This document shows positions 30,857-43,640 of a stretch of DNA of 64,000 nucleotides, piece by piece. A model generated the notes under the pieces. It did not search any database. It worked only from the letters and a program-made list of their open reading frames with translations, and was not told the DNA's origin. The stretch is from the NCBI GenBank assembly GCA_947069175.1, contig CAMTDV010000007.1, positions 48,379,681 through 48,443,680 on the forward strand, read 5' to 3'. The stretch comes from Scalesia atractyloides. Lineage: Eukaryota; Streptophyta; Magnoliopsida; Asterales; Asteraceae. Positions within the stretch are counted from its first letter, which is position 1, and each line of letters starts with the position of its first letter. The translations under genes were made by a program, and so were the position numbers.

Positions 30857-31639
30857 AACTCCCCCTTGGCAATAACTTCATAAAACAACTTTGTCTTCAG
30901 TCATCTTGCAATCTTCAATGTCTTTGGTCTTTGGATAGCTTCAGCCTTAATAGCTTCTATCAGCAACAGACTCCCCCTAAGCTGATGCATCCAATCACCA
31001 AATCTTCTAAATCGTTAGCGTTTGAGTAAACTCTAGTTTAGCACCTGCATTGAATCTTCAAAGTCTTCAACCTTGTCTGCAATATAGAAAGGAGGTTCTA
31101 CCATGCATTCAATCAAACTCCTCTTCACTAAACTTCTCAGCAACACACCGCTACAATCTGTATACTATAAAATAAACATCTCGAGAAACCATAAGAATTT
31201 TTCAACATAGTTAAACAATTATTACTAATCAAGAGATGGTAAGACCGTATCACAGATTAAGAAATTTTCAACTCAACCACACACTCAAAGTTTTTAAACA
31301 CACAAATCCTACAAGATTATAAAATTGTGAACTCATCTTCTAACACCGTCTCCCCTATCGGTAATAACTCCTCCATGAACAACCATATTTCGTACGCTAA
31401 GAATTTACAAGAAAAAGAAATTCTTTTTGGATTTTTATATTTTCTGAAAGCAAATAAATGACAATAATATAAACTCTATCTTTGTGAGAATCACTGGGAA
31501 GAAAATCATATCAGCAATATCAAACTGTTTTCACACTATTAGATAATTCTATATTGAATGTTCTTGAAAAGCAATTCAAGATGATTACCAGTATTGTTTA
31601 TCCACTTAAACAAAATATATGAACATTTCAAGTACCATT
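30857..31639 (-). other. Copia D 3' untranslated region with multiple PPTs
   Basis: The PPT AAGGGGGAGTT abuts the LTR and a second tract, CTTAGGGGGAGT, occurs at about 30970-30981. Repeated PPTs are a Sirevirus trait. The rest is AT-rich without ORFs. Confidence 0.7.
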
Positions 31640-32130
31640 ACCTAGTGATATGTTAACGTAATTTTATACTGATATACTAGTGTGTCCCACTTCAGGACAT
31701 AGCCCATGATCAAGGTATGTACAAAGATTCCTCGTAGTAGGCGAGTATACCGAAATTCATCCTATTTGATTTATAACTTTAGATAATTGGTGATCAGGTC
31801 AGTATTCCATACAGCAAAGAGACCAATATCCAATGAGGGTTAGGGCAAATACCACAAATTTTGGTACGATTTATGTACTTTGCACATTTTGAATGACTCT
31901 CTAGGAGAGCTTCTTCAATTTCTGGGATTTGGCATTTAGCTCTTTTAAGATATCCTACTTGTGCCTAGGTCACCATATGCAGCAGAAGCACAACCTGATA
32001 CCTGGATTAAATACGATATAAAGACCAAAAACCCCAGATTTTGGCAATCTATCAACGCAAGATTTAAGGTTATAAAAACATACGCCACTGATATGTTACC
32101 CACTCATACTCAGTTCATTATGTTTATATC
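31640..32130 (-). other. Conserved noncoding block (Copia D copy)
   Basis: Collinear with Copia B 6481-7110 over nearly 500 bases, including GACCTAGG/GTCTAGG-like, TGGCAATCTATCAACGCAAG (+ strand) and the CAGGACATA...CAAGGTATG segment, and with Copia A 25125-25640. No shared reading frame. Confidence 0.7.
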
Positions 32131-32359
32131 ACCAAGGTAAGTTGATTATTTCATGCTTTTTGCCTACTGGTACATTATATGATGAAGCTACTATCACACT
32201 TAAGCAATTTAATCTTAATATCAGTATGACAGTCTAACCTGCTGATGTACTATCATTTCTTCTTTTCCACACAGTGAAAACTCCTTTTTGATTTTCTATT
32301 TTTTATGTTTTGATTTTTGAAAAACAGTAAATTATTTGCAAAATCTTATGGAAAACTTG

Positions 32360-34281
32360 TTATTCAGGATTCCTCATCCCGTTGAGTTCAACTAAATGTT
32401 CAAAACGAGCCTTGTCAAACGCTTTTGTGTAAAGATCTGCTAGGTTATCTAGTGTGTCGACTCTATGAAGTTCAATAAATTTCTTTTCAGCACAATCCCA
32501 TATAAAATGATAACGAATGTCAATATGTTTTATGCGATCGTGTTTTACGGGATTGTTTGTGATTGAAATAGTGGCCTTATTGTCTATCATAATAGGAGTA
32601 CGAGTGAAATTCAAACCGTAATCGCGCATCTGCTATTGTATCCAGAGAACCTGAGAGTAACAGCTACCCGCAACAATATATATTCAGCTTCACACGTAGA
32701 GGTAGACACGCAAGACTCCTTCTTGCATTGCCATGACACGATCCTCCCTCCTAAGAACTGATAACCACATGTGGTAGACTTTCTGGTTGATTTGCATCCT
32801 CCAAAGTCCAAACCAGTGAAAGCAACAAACTTCAAATCACTAGAAGTTGGATACCATAAACCAAAGTTTAGGTTTCCCCTTCAAGTAACGAAGAATCCGC
32901 TTCACCGCTTTCATATGTGACTCTTTTTGGATTCGCTTGATATCTGGCACAAAGACACGTTGCGAACATGATGCCTGGTCTTGAAGCAGTCAAGTACATT
33001 AGAGAACCAATCATTGCCCTGTATTGGGTTGGATCAACATCCCCCACATTCACATGATCTGGACCAAGATTGTGATTCTCGCCAATAGGTGTGTTGAAAG
33101 TAGCGCAATCCTCCTTTTTGAAACGAGACAAAAGGTCATACACATACTTCGTCTGATGTATAAACATCCCGTCCTTCTTCTGTTCAACTTGAAAACCCAA
33201 AAAGTAAGACAGTTCACCCATCACACTTATTTCGAACTTGCTCTTCATTACCTCCTCGAATTCATGACACCTGTTCTCATCAGATGACCCAAATCATCTA
33301 CGTATACCTATACCTGCAGAAAGTCTTCCTTCTTTCTTTAATGAAAAGTGTCCTGTCAATCTGACCTCTTTCAAAACCATTTTTTTAACAAATGTGCTGA
33401 CAGTGTCTCATACGACGCCCTAGGTGCCTGATGTAATCCATACAATGCCTTATCAAGTCGATAGACTCGATCTGGATAATCTGGATCAGTAAACTCATTT
33501 GGTTGTGAGACATACACCACTTCTTGCACTTTCCCATAAAGAAACGCACTCTTCACGTGAAGTTGGTAAACTTTGAAGCCCTTGAATGAAGCAAAAGCTA
33601 GGAACCAACGAATTGCTTCCAACCTAGCTACTGGTGCAAACACTTCATTGTAATCAATCCCTCTTGCTGATTGAACCCTTTCACCACTACCCGAGCCTTA
33701 TTCCTTGTCATGATCCCTCGGTTGTCTTTCTTGCACTTAAACACCCACTTGGTGCCTATTTCCTTCTCTCCTTCAGGCAAGTCAACTAGCTCCCAAACCT
33801 TCAACTTCTTAAACTGAGCTAGTTCCTTTTGCATAGCTTCAACCCATGAATTATCTTTAAGAGCCATATGAATATTCTTTGGCTCCTCTTGGGCAATAGA
33901 ACAACTATACAAACACTCGTTTATCATCCCAGTTTTCTGAATCGAAGTAAATAAACAGGAACCTTCGATCACACCTCTTCTTGTCTGAACACCTGCAGCA
34001 GCATCACCTATGATGTTCTCAACTGGATGATCTCTGTTTGCGCGTGTAGTAGCAATGGTGTCAACAACTAAATTATCTCCCAGATTAGATCTAATCTCCC
34101 CCTGAATGAACTTATTAGCAAACATATTAGTAAAATCCTCCCCTTGAATATGTTTAGACTCACTATCACTTGAATCCTGTTGAGCTGCACTGGAGGAAGT
34201 TTCTGGAGGATCTGTCATTGATATACTTGATCTAGGCATGAAGTCACCCTCTTCATCTTCACTGATCACAGTTTGAATCAC
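32360..34281 (-). pseudogene. pol: Copia D reverse transcriptase and RNase H
   Basis: Pieces in coding order: 33628-34281 (linker, NRDHPVENIIGDAAAGVQTR, then KEIGTKWVFKCKKDNRGIM), 33371-33643 (APVARLEAIRWFLAF, SAFLYGKVQE, ALYGLHQAPRASYE), YVDD at about 33291-33303 with a frame break straight after, 32868-33248 (KFEISVMGELSYFLGFQVEQ, MIGSLMYLTASRPGI), 32611-32835 (STRKSTTCGYQFLGGRIVSW) and 32360-32629 (RNase H end, DNLADLYTKAFDKARFEHL). At least four frameshifts; inactive. Confidence 0.92.
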
Positions 34282-34299
34282 TTGAGACTCATCTGCATT

Positions 34300-35344
34300 G
34301 GAAAAATCAGGAATATTAAATATTTTAAAATACTATCATATCATATAATATAGCAAGACACTCGTGATTGTTGAGGTGAATAACTATTATATCAAGACCA
34401 CTCGTTGATTGTGAGGTGAATAACTAGTTATTTCAATGTTAAATACAACCTCAATTTTACCAGTTTTTAGATTAAAAACCCTTTTATTCGGTGCTCTAGG
34501 CACATAACCTAGAAATTAGCCCTCGTCAGCTACCTCACCGAAATTTGTTTATCTTTATTTCGCACTATTGTGCAGAGTAATCCAAAAGGTTCAAAGCCTT
34601 TCAATTTTGGTTTCCGGTTAAACATTAGTTATAACATGTTTTGTTAAACCGTTTAACCATTAAAACTTTGTTTAGGATGTAGCAAGTTGTATTCACAGCT
34701 TCTCCCCAGAAAAGAACTGGAAGCTTTGAATCAGAAAGCATAGTCATAGCGGCTTCAATCAACGTCCTGGTTTTCCTCTCAGCGAATCCATTCTGTTGAG
34801 GTGTATAAGGACCAGAATATTGATGTTCAATTGGCTTGCAAAGACAATACAGATCCAGAATCTGATTCTTGAACTTTGTGCCATTATCACTCCTTATCCT
34901 CTTGATCCGTGCATCATGGACATTTTCCAATTTTGTAAAAAGATTTATCAGCATCTCTGCTGTCTCATCTTTTGTACCTAAAAAGAAAACCCATGAATAC
35001 CGTGAGTAATCAACTATGACAACTAAACAATAGTACTTTCCACCTATGCTCCTTACGTTCACTGGACCAAATAGATCCATATGAAGTAATTCATAAGGGG
35101 CATATATGGAATTTACTGTTTTGGACTTGTGAGGTTTCTTATGTTGTTTTCCCTTTTGACATGAAAGACATTTATCTTCCACGTGAAACCTCTGTACTGG
35201 CACCCCTTCCAGTAAACCATTTTTAATAACATAATTCATTTTTCGGTAGTGGATGTGGGCCATGCATCTGTGCCACAGCATTGACTCAGCCTTAGAATCT
35301 TTTGATAATAAAACAAGCCACCACAGTGGAAGAATCCTTAGCAC
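34300..35344 (-). pseudogene. pol: Copia D integrase
   Basis: 34625-35344 encodes LWHRCMAHIHYRKMN, CLSCQKGKQHKKPHKSK, LLHMDLFGPVNV (first D), IRSDNGTKFKN (second D) and QQNGFAERKTRTLIEA (E). The C-terminal part continues in broken frames to about 34300: GFEPFG, CTIVRNKDK, then PRAPNKRVFNLKTGKIEVV-like sequence. The last 330 bases have no ORF but are clearly decayed integrase and not a separate insertion. Confidence 0.9.
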
Positions 35345-35762
35345 CCATGTCCATGACGTAAATGTCGTTTCTCCTTGGTGCTCTCATCACTATCCAATCA
35401 TCTGGTATCACCAAACCCGGTTTCAGCACCAAAGCTTCAGACTTAGTAAAGTGGACCGAGTGACCCTTGTCGCAGACTTGAGACACACTCATCAGATTCA
35501 CTTTGTCCAATGTGATCTTCCCGTTGGTCACTTTTCCTCGACCTGTAATGTGCCCTCCTTTAGCACCTACAAAATTCACATAACCTCCATCTATGTTTTT
35601 AAACTCAGTTAACAACCTCGCATCCCCCGTCATGTTCCTGGAGCAGCCACTATCAACATACCACAAGTTGATAATCCTCCTCAGTAGCTCCTGCACAACC
35701 CAACAAAAAATAGTTAGATTGGGGGACCCAAGCCTTGATGGTCTTGGGTCTTCCAGATTCAT
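35292..35762 (-). CDS. pol: Copia D aspartic protease
   Basis: WYVDSGCSRNMTGDARLLTE gives the active site, followed by GGYVNFVGAKGGHITGRGKV, LDKVNLMSVSQVCDKGHSV and the start of the pre-integrase region. The catalytic D-S-G is intact. It overlaps the integrase piece by a frameshift near 35300. Confidence 0.9.
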   Translation of the reverse strand: MNLEDPRPSRLGSPNLTIFCWVVQELLRRIINLWYVDSGCSRNMTGDARLLTEFKNIDGGYVNFVGAKGGHITGRGKVTNGKITLDKVNLMSVSQVCDKGHSVHFTKSEALVLKPGLVIPDDWIVMRAPRRNDIYVMDMGAKDSSTVVACFIIKRF

Positions 35763-37417
35763 CTACCACCGGAACATCCTTCCAATATCCATCACTCCTA
35801 ACTGGAGTCTTGGATCCCAGACCTGTTGATGGAAATGGTTTTTGATTTCCACTAGGTCTCTAGTCTTGAGGTTTCCTATACTTGTTTGGACTCTGTGACC
35901 TTTGGAAATTTTGGTTTTGCTTCCATGAATTTCGATTGAGATAATATCTAAAGCCATTGTTATAAAAATTTCGACTACCAACATTCTGATATCGAGTTTG
36001 ATATTGACTTTGACTTCTGAAATTACTTGATTACCATTAAAGTTATTCATTCTTGGTGAACTACTTCTAGGTCTCTCAAATCTGCCTGATGTAGATTCAG
36101 GCTGAAATCTTTGTTGATTTCTTTGAAAACGAGGAACTTAGTGAGTTCCTTTTTCAGCCTTATCCACACGAACCGCAACACTCTGTTTCTTGAGAGCAGA
36201 TGTCTTTAGTGAGTGAAAAACTTTCTAATCACCATCACCAATCTTTGCTGGTGACTTTTCTCTCTTTCTCAGTCAATTGTGCTTCATTCCTTTTGTTAGG
36301 ACAACAACTAGCTACATGTCCCTTGTTGTGACATTTGAAGCACGATCTTCTAGCTGAAGACTTCTTAACTGAAGTCTCTGGTTTAGATTCATTAGGTGAC
36401 GATGATGATGATTTCCTTGAAGGATCCTTTTTGGTTTGCTCAAATTCTGATTTTTCTATGTTTTTATTTTTAGCAAACTGCACATTTGACTCTCATTCAA
36501 TAACAGTGGTCTCTTCTTTCATATCACTCCCTTTAACAAAATTAACTTTTTTAACAAAAAATGCTTTTTCTTTTAAGGGTGTGCATTCTTTGTTTTCAAA
36601 ACCGATTCCCTGTTATTATCCTTCTTGGCATGTTCAGACACATCAACATTCCCTAATGTGGAACTACTAGGTGTAGTTGACACAATGTCTGTTAGCTCTT
36701 CTTCGTCTGGCAAGAAAGAATAGTCATGACCAAGAGGTGGTGGAACTTCATTGAAACCTTCGAAGCCCATACTTGTCTTGTCATTACTTTTCTTCAACCC
36801 ATTCATCATGTGTTGCATAACAAAAGATGAATCTCTGAATTGATTCAATTTCTTTTCAAGTTCACAAATTTTCAGTTGTGCTTCTGACAACTCTTTACAT
36901 TTTTCAGAAATCTCTTTTGTTTTCTCACTCATCGTATCATGAGCTAAGTCAATAATTTGAAGTTTTTCATTTAGTTTACAAGTTAAAATATTGATTTCTT
37001 CTTCATAGCCCTTAATTTTCTTCAAATATAATGACTCATTTCTTTTCACGAAAATGTTTAATTCTTTTACGCTCAAGAGCTCATTTACCAGACTTTGGTT
37101 TTGTTTTGTTAACCTGTAAACTTTGTAGTTTATGACATTTTAAGCAAACAAAACTACCATAGTTAGAATGTACCTCTCCTATTGATTTACTTAGATTTAG
37201 CTATGAAAGCAGCAAAATCTGCAGCCATCTTCTTATCTGTAGCATTCTGTTCTACAACAGAGTTTATGTTTTCTGTCGTCTGATCATCATCAACTTTTTC
37301 AGCTATAGTCTCATGCTCTACCTCAGCATCAGCCTTTACTTCAGCATCATCAATAAGGGCTATCTCTGCCATGAAAGCTTGTGTAGCATTGTCATCACCT
37401 TCCAGATGAACACTCAA
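35763..37417 (-). pseudogene. gag: Copia D Gag, middle and C-terminal parts
   Basis: Pieces 37187-37417 (acidic; DDQTTENINSVVEQNATDKK), 36573-37076 (likely coiled coil; LNQFRDSSFVMQHMMNG, then GFEGFNEVPPPLGHDYSFLP, a counterpart of the GLGFNQVAPSYNHNY segment in Copia A), 36235-36483 (second CCHC knuckle CFKCHNKGHVASCC) and 35763-36050 (degenerate Asn- and Arg-rich linker). Several frame breaks. Confidence 0.8.
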
Positions 37418-37488
37418 TTATAAGAACCTTCTCTAGCAGTAGAGATCAAGGCCTTTGATCCAGTGTTAGTTGATGCATTCCTTTTGCT

Positions 37489-38186
37489 TTAACCATGACC
37501 AGGAGAATCTTGAAAAGATGAGTTAGTCCAAAATTCAGTCTTAGGTCTTTGACACTCTCTAGCAAAGTGTCCGTAATTTTGACAATTGTAACACCTCACT
37601 TTAGACTTGTCAAAGCCTACATTCTTTCCAAGGAACTTCCTTCCCATCCTATTCATGAACCTTTTCACTCTTCTAGAGATCATGGCCATCTGCCATTGTA
37701 AATCCATCTCCTCTAGGTCATCAGGGTCAATTTGATCATAATCTTCATCAAAAGTAGCAGGATCAGATATTCTTCCCAGAATGTAGTTCTCGTATGAAGC
37801 TACAAATGAAGCAAGCAAGGCCAAATAATCTTCAGCAGCTTTGACACTCAGAGGCGTAGACCTAGTATTGCTGTTATTATTGCTAGATTGTTGTCTCTTT
37901 GCCACTGACGATCCTCCTGAAGCAACTACAAAACATACATCACCATCAGCATTTGTCACAACCTGCTCATTTTCACATGAGAGAAACGCAGTTGTTGAAT
38001 CACTTGAAGCATTGTTGGAGGATGAAGATGGAATCCCTTTATAAATTCCTGAATTTTGAACCTGATCATATCCAGTTTCTTTCTTCTTCATGTTGAGCTC
38101 ATAAGCTCTAGTTTCCCAACAACCTTTTCCAAGTCTTTATCTTCATAATCAGCTTCACCCTTTATCATAAGAGTATAAATATCCCA
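37489..38186 (-). pseudogene. gag: Copia D Gag, part between chromovirus E and first knuckle
   Basis: Directly right-flanked by chromovirus E. The frame resumes with IYTLMIKGEADYEDKDLE and continues KKKETGYDQVQ, DPDDLEEMDLQWQMAM, then the first CCHC knuckle CYNCQNYGHFAREC. It joins the Gag piece at 47786-48358 once E is removed. Confidence 0.85.
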
Positions 38187-39188
38187 TGTAACGCCTTGCT
38201 TTTTTGTACTTTCCTTATTTTAAAAGTGTGATTGTAATTCTATTTACGGAAACTTGTATTTGTATTTCTTTTCCAATCTTGTAATCCGAGACTTTGATCG
38301 TAATAAAATTCATACTTGATACATACTTGTCTTACATGCATTCAGTCGTTTAATACGTGTTTACATACAAACCAACACCTGCTATACGTGCAAATACTCA
38401 TACATTCATACTTGATACCTAAAATATACGTACATATGCTTTACACACTTAAAAACATGCAAAAATATCAAGTTATAGGATGAAATGAAAGAAAAACCAT
38501 GTTAAGGGGCTAAAAGTGACAAAAATCAAAGAAGTTCTGGAATTAGCATCTCGGGGCTGCGACCATCTTTCTTATATCCTTTCGCAGCCCGCGAGAGGGG
38601 CTTAATCCGTAGTTGTGGTTTCTAGCTCATGGATTGGTCAATTTTGTGTTTCTTACATTAAATGCACTCACCTAACTCACCTCCTAACCTCAACTATAAA
38701 TACCCACCTCCTCCCACTCTCATTTCACACCTAAAACACTAATCTCTCTCTCTCTAAAGCTCTCTCTCAATTCTAAAAGTTCAATATTTTCAAGTGAGTT
38801 CCAACTCACATTTTTTATGGAAAACCAACATGGAACATCGCCATATTTGAGGTCATAAGTGTAAGAACTTTCCGTTTTAATAGGGTTTTAACCTACAAAT
38901 GTTGTAACCTTCCAAGCTTGTTCTTGAAACAAGACTTGAGTTGGGAGTGTGTGATTACATGGAAGCCTTGGCTATCCTACCTTCAATTCACCACCTCACT
39001 TGATGATTTTGATTATTTTACAACTTTTATTTTCATTTTAACTTATTCATGACCATACTTGTTGTCCTTGTGACAACTTGTGCATTGTGAACTATACGAA
39101 AAAGGTTAAAGGAAGGTCATCCTCCTACCTCCATGCAGACTTCTATGAACTTCCATGATATTTATGATCTACTTATTATGTATACTAC

Positions 39189-39223
<35 letters not shown>

Positions 39224-40234
39224 TAACCGAACCCTTGATGATAATCGAATGATTGTCCGTCATGGCACTAGGTTACATCACCTAAGTACTTAACTTTTTG
39301 TTATTCTAATAGGTATCTTAACCCATAAAAACACATCAACCCGAACGAGTATCAAAGTGTCAAAACGAGTATTAAGTCTTGGTGGTTATTTTCTCGTATA
39401 CATACTTTGATATATTTAAATTCCTAATCCTACGTCATCATCTGAATACTAACCAACCCATGTTGTCCTCTTGTAGGATAACTCGGTGATCTCCAACTCT
39501 CCAAACTCTTCACGGAAATTTCCAAGTGAACCTTTCAAAACCGTGAGTACACTTGACCCATTTCCCTTTTTACATAATTTGGGTTGTAACATGTTAAACT
39601 TACAAAATACACGAATACACACACTACATTCTTTATACACTCAATCTGTTATACATGCTTATTGTTATGCTTAGGTTCATGCTAGATTCATACATGCTTT
39701 TGTCATTAACTTAGCTCGCCCCAACTTAACATATATAACGCTATAGGAGTAGCACACCACCGGTCGGGGTATTGTTAAGCTTAAGCTGATTCTTATTCTC
39801 ATTCATACTTTAGTCTTGTTACTTTGTGTGATGAGGGACACTTAATTCTTGTGGAGACTTGGGTTTGACAATTAGTATTGCATGCTAGCTTACCTTGTAT
39901 GCAATTGCCATGTGAATTTGAGTAAACACTTTTATACTATGTACTTAAACTTGTGTACTCGCCAATACTTTTTATATTGAACTATACTTTTAACATGTTG
40001 CAGGTTAAAGATGTTGAATATGATGAATCTAGTAGGAACGACATAGAAACACACCTAGAATGATTAGGCTTTTTATGTTGTAATTTTGTTGAGTTGTTAT
40101 GCTGTAATTGACAATTTGATTAATGAAATGAAATGAATTTTTGATTTTAAATTATCTCAAATAGTGTTATGATGCCTTGGGAGCAATCGATTTCGTCTCA
40201 CTCTGGTATTTCCGCCACCGGTTGGGTTGTGACA
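38187..40234 (+). repeat. Chromovirus E 5' LTR
   Basis: A 2048-base LTR. It includes an inverted repeat GGGCTGCGA/TCGCAGCCC (about 38556-38589), CT-rich and AT microsatellite stretches (about 38745-38765 and 39190-39220), and ends GGTTGGGTTGTGACA. Compared with the 3' LTR it lacks about 60 bases near 38820. Confidence 0.92.
39190..39220. repeat. (AT)n in chromovirus E 5' LTR
   Basis: TA dinucleotide run; the copy in the 3' LTR is at about 46764-46796. Confidence 0.9.
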
Positions 40235-40237
40235 GAT

Positions 40238-40250
40238 TGATATCAGAGCC
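40238..40250 (+). other. Chromovirus E primer-binding site
   Basis: TGATATCAGAGCC, three bases after the LTR. It differs from the initiator tRNA-Met PBS by one base (G to A at position 3), probably a later mutation. Confidence 0.88.
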
Positions 40251-41212
40251 ATACCTATAGGGAATTAGGTAAAATTGCCATGTTCGACCTAGTCTATAGT
40301 TTAAGTGACCAACATTCGACCATTCTTGTTTCATGCCTAAAATGTTAATTCTTCCTACCTTGTTTCTTCCTACTTCTTTGGTCTTAATATATACAATGTG
40401 TGTTTCCTAAGACATTTATACAATATATATACATGAAGACTTCAAGACACTCGTATTACAAACGAGACGACTTCACCAAAATAGGTGTGAAACCCACACT
40501 TTGGTGAACGACTCTCAATCCGCTTATTTGATTTTTCACAAAATTACCCATCAAGTTAGGAGTGATATCCATACCTTGATGGAAAATTACCATTTCATTC
40601 TCTAGTGGACCCTTACCAACAAGTCGGAATTCGCTCCTCGTTTGGTAAGTACCAACCACGCTTAGGTTATGATGTTATCAAGTTAGGGGTGAAACATGCA
40701 CCTTGTCAACTAGTCCCCCTCCTCGATTTTCGATCTCGCCAAAGTTTTGACTTTTCGATCAAATTCAAGACGTGTAGTAACTGGAAGGGTAAAATGCCCT
40801 TAATCGCTTCTTGACGAGATCATTTTACCTACAGGCCAAAACACGTTCCTCTAATTTGAAACTATCTTCGATTCACTTTGGAATAGTCGACCTTTCTCAA
40901 CCCGACACAATCCAATGTTTTTACTAAGCCTATCTTTTATGTTATCTCAATTTCTATGTTTTTATAATACTTGTTACCTCGTTCATTTCAAACCCGATGC
41001 ACAATTTGCACGTTTTCCCGCAACCAAAAACAATAATAATTCTCGCAAACCAACTAAATTGATACTCCTTACGCAATCATACGTGTTTATACTTGTTATG
41101 CTTATGTCAACCACACGAACTCATACGTGTTACTTTCATGCTCAAACGTGAAATTTTATTACATCACGTTACGATCAAGTCTCATCCTTTTCTCTACTTT
41201 TCGACCACCTAG
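40251..41212 (+). other. Chromovirus E 5' leader
   Basis: Untranslated; no conserved frame. The short ORFs on both strands are not protein-like. Confidence 0.6.
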
Positions 41213-42420
41213 ATGTCTTCCTCACAAAACTCGGGCGCAAGATTGAAGTCGAAGACCAACTCCAACTCAATGTCAAGAAAGACTGCATGAAGTTTATGGT
41301 GAAACAAATGGCTAAGATCATCCCTGATATCCTTAGCAAGATCCAACCCCTACCAAACCCCGAATCACCCCATGCCTCAGTCGACTCCAAGGTGGAAACA
41401 CCTAAATCGACTTTTACCTTCAAGCAATTCTGTTCTTGCAACCCTTTACCCTTCAGTGGCGAAGGGGACGCCACAAAGTTGCTCTAATCGTTTGATGCCA
41501 TTGAAGTAATGTTCCTGCAAAGTGGGTGTCCTGACCACCTGCGCACGATTAACGCAACATTCATGGGAACGAAGCCGTACATGCCCTCCCTTGGGCCGAA
41601 CTCCAAAAGTTGATGAGGGACTAGTTTTGCCCTCCGCACGAACTTCGGAAACTGGAGAACGAATGCTGGAAGCTGAAGCAAGTGGGAACGACAATGTTGG
41701 GTCTCACAGCTCGCTTCGAGCAATTAAGTGCATTTTCCCTAGCCAAGTCAATACCCTTGACAAGGCCATTACAAAGTACATTGAATGCCTACCCCCTCGA
41801 TCATGGACTTGGTCGAAGCTGCCTCACCCAAAACCCTCGAGGATACCTATCGCCTTGCTGCCAAATTCAACAACAACCATGTTCTTCGTGAAGCCTCCAA
41901 CAAGGCTTCATCAAAGAATGCTCACCAAGACACCACCGAAACCACCGAAGAGCCTACCCCATCCAAGCCACCTCGGAACAGCAACAAGGGCAATAAGCGA
42001 AGGCTTCTAACAATAATTATGCGGTTGTTACTTCACAAAACCTGATACCCTTGCAATCTGTTTCCACCACCTCAACCCTAGAACCACCAAGGGGGAACTA
42101 CACTGGTTCATGGCCCAAGCGTAACCAGTGCCATTACCACCATCCCGCCAACACCTCGTGTCGCAAATGCGCAACCTGTAACAGGTTTGGGCATTTCGCC
42201 GACCAATGTCGCCAAAACCTAAGGCCTACCCAAGACCGACCTATCGTTGCAAACCCTGCGCATAACCAACCTCAACCTCTCGCCGCTACCATTCGAGCCT
42301 GCTTCAAGTGTGACGATCCTAATCACTTCGCCAACGCCTGCCCCCAATGCAACAACTAGCAACAACAGCAACCACGACAGCCTCAACAAGCTCGAGGCAG
42401 AGCCTTCGTGATCACCGCCG
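41213..42420 (+). pseudogene. gag: Chromovirus E Gag
   Basis: First ATG at 41213 (MSSSQNSGARLKSK), then frame changes. 41287-41487 has STFTFKQFCSCNPLPFSGEG. The Retrotrans_gag core (41480-41800) is scrambled by frameshifts. 42051-42359 carries CHYHHPANTSCRKCATCNRF, GHFADQC and the second knuckle CFKCDDPNHFANAC. The zinc region is organised as in Gypsy C. Confidence 0.85.
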
Positions 42421-42940
42421 CTCAAGTGCAAAACGCTAATGATGTCATAACCGGTACGTTTCTCATAAAAAAATTTTTTATGCTTCTTGTCTTTTTGATA
42501 CTGGCACAGATAAAAGTGATGTATCGTTGATGTCAAACCTATGCTTAAGTGTAAACATTCTAAACTGCCAAAATCATTCAAAGTCGAAGTCGCTTACGGA
42601 AAATCCGTCACCGTCGATTCTATCCTTTCTAATTGTTCCTTGAAGCTTAACGGTCATACTTTTTCTGTTGAACTCATACCTATGCAAATGGGAAGTGTCG
42701 ATGTCATACTAGGCATGGATTGGCTCAGGCGAGTTCGTGTTGAAGTCGTTTTTTCAGAAAAATTCATCCATCTTCCCCTTCCAAATGGAGATTCCTTACA
42801 CGTCTAGGGCGAGAAACCTTCTAAAGGTCTCAAGCTTATGTCGTGTGTCCAAGCGGACAAATACTTACGTAAGGAATATTTCACCTTTCTTGCCCACATC
42901 ATGGAAAAGAAGGTCATGGGTCCAAGCGTAAGTGATGTTC
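42421..42940 (+). pseudogene. pol: Chromovirus E protease
   Basis: The active-site FDTGTD is at 42494-42511 (Asp codon 42497), then a frame change. 42541-42807 encodes VEVAYGKSVTVDS, LNGHTFSVELIPMQMGSVDV and ILGMDWL, typical of gypsy retropepsin. A stop near 42807 separates it from RT. Confidence 0.85.
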
Positions 42941-43640
42941 CTGTTGCTTGCGAATTTCCTGACGTTTTTCCAGCGGATCTTCCTGGTCCACCTCCTCCTC
43001 GTTCAGTTAACTTCCAATCGACCTCATCCATGGTGCAACTCCTGTTGCGAAATCCCCTTATCGACTAGCACTGTCGAAAATGCAAAACTATCTAGCCAAC
43101 TTCAAGAACTTCTTGATAAAGGCTTTATACACCCTAGTACTTCTCCTTAGGGCGCTCCCGTTCTATTAGTAAAAAAGAAAGATGGATTATTTCGGATGTG
43201 TATCGACTATCGTGAGCTCAATAAGCTTATAGTAAAAAACCGATATCTTCTTCCACATATTGACAATCTCTTCGATCAACTTCAAGGTGCGACTTGCTTT
43301 TCGAAAATCGATCATCATTCTGGTTATTATCGACTTCGAGTTCTTGAAGAAGATATACCCAAAACTTCTTTCGCACGCGCTATCGACACTTCAAGTTCGT
43401 AGTCATGCCTTTTGGTTTGACTAACGCACCTACGGTTTTCATGGACCTAATGAACCGCGTGTGCAAGCCGTATCTCGACCGTTTTGTGATCATCTTCATC
43501 GACGAGCTATTGCGTACTAAACGTCTTTACGCCAAATTTTCCAAGTGTGTATTTTGGCTAAAAGAAGTTCAATTCCTTGGTCATGTCGTCAACGAACTCA
43601 GCATACACGTTGACCCTGCAAAAATCCTCCTTTAAGTCTC
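42941..43640 (+). pseudogene. pol: Chromovirus E reverse transcriptase, damaged
   Basis: Frames give FPDVFPADLPGPPPPR, ELLDKGFIHPSTSP, a stop, then VLLVKKKDGLFRMCIDYREL, NRYLLPHIDNLFDQLQGA, MPFGLTNAPTVFMDLMNRVC. The catalytic segment reads FVIIFIDEL where FVIVFIDDILIYSK is expected, and about 20 residues after it are deleted (43505 on). The second catalytic Asp is therefore lost. Several frameshifts too. Confidence 0.9.

Noticed and set aside
34290..34640. A separate small insertion between integrase and RT of Copia D
   Set aside because: It lacks an ORF, but the minus strand still spells decayed integrase C-terminus (PFG, CTIV, RVFNLKTGK), so it is mutated coding sequence.
41446..41723. Minus-strand ORFs over the Gag of chromovirus E
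   Set aside because: Shadows of decayed gag; no independent support.
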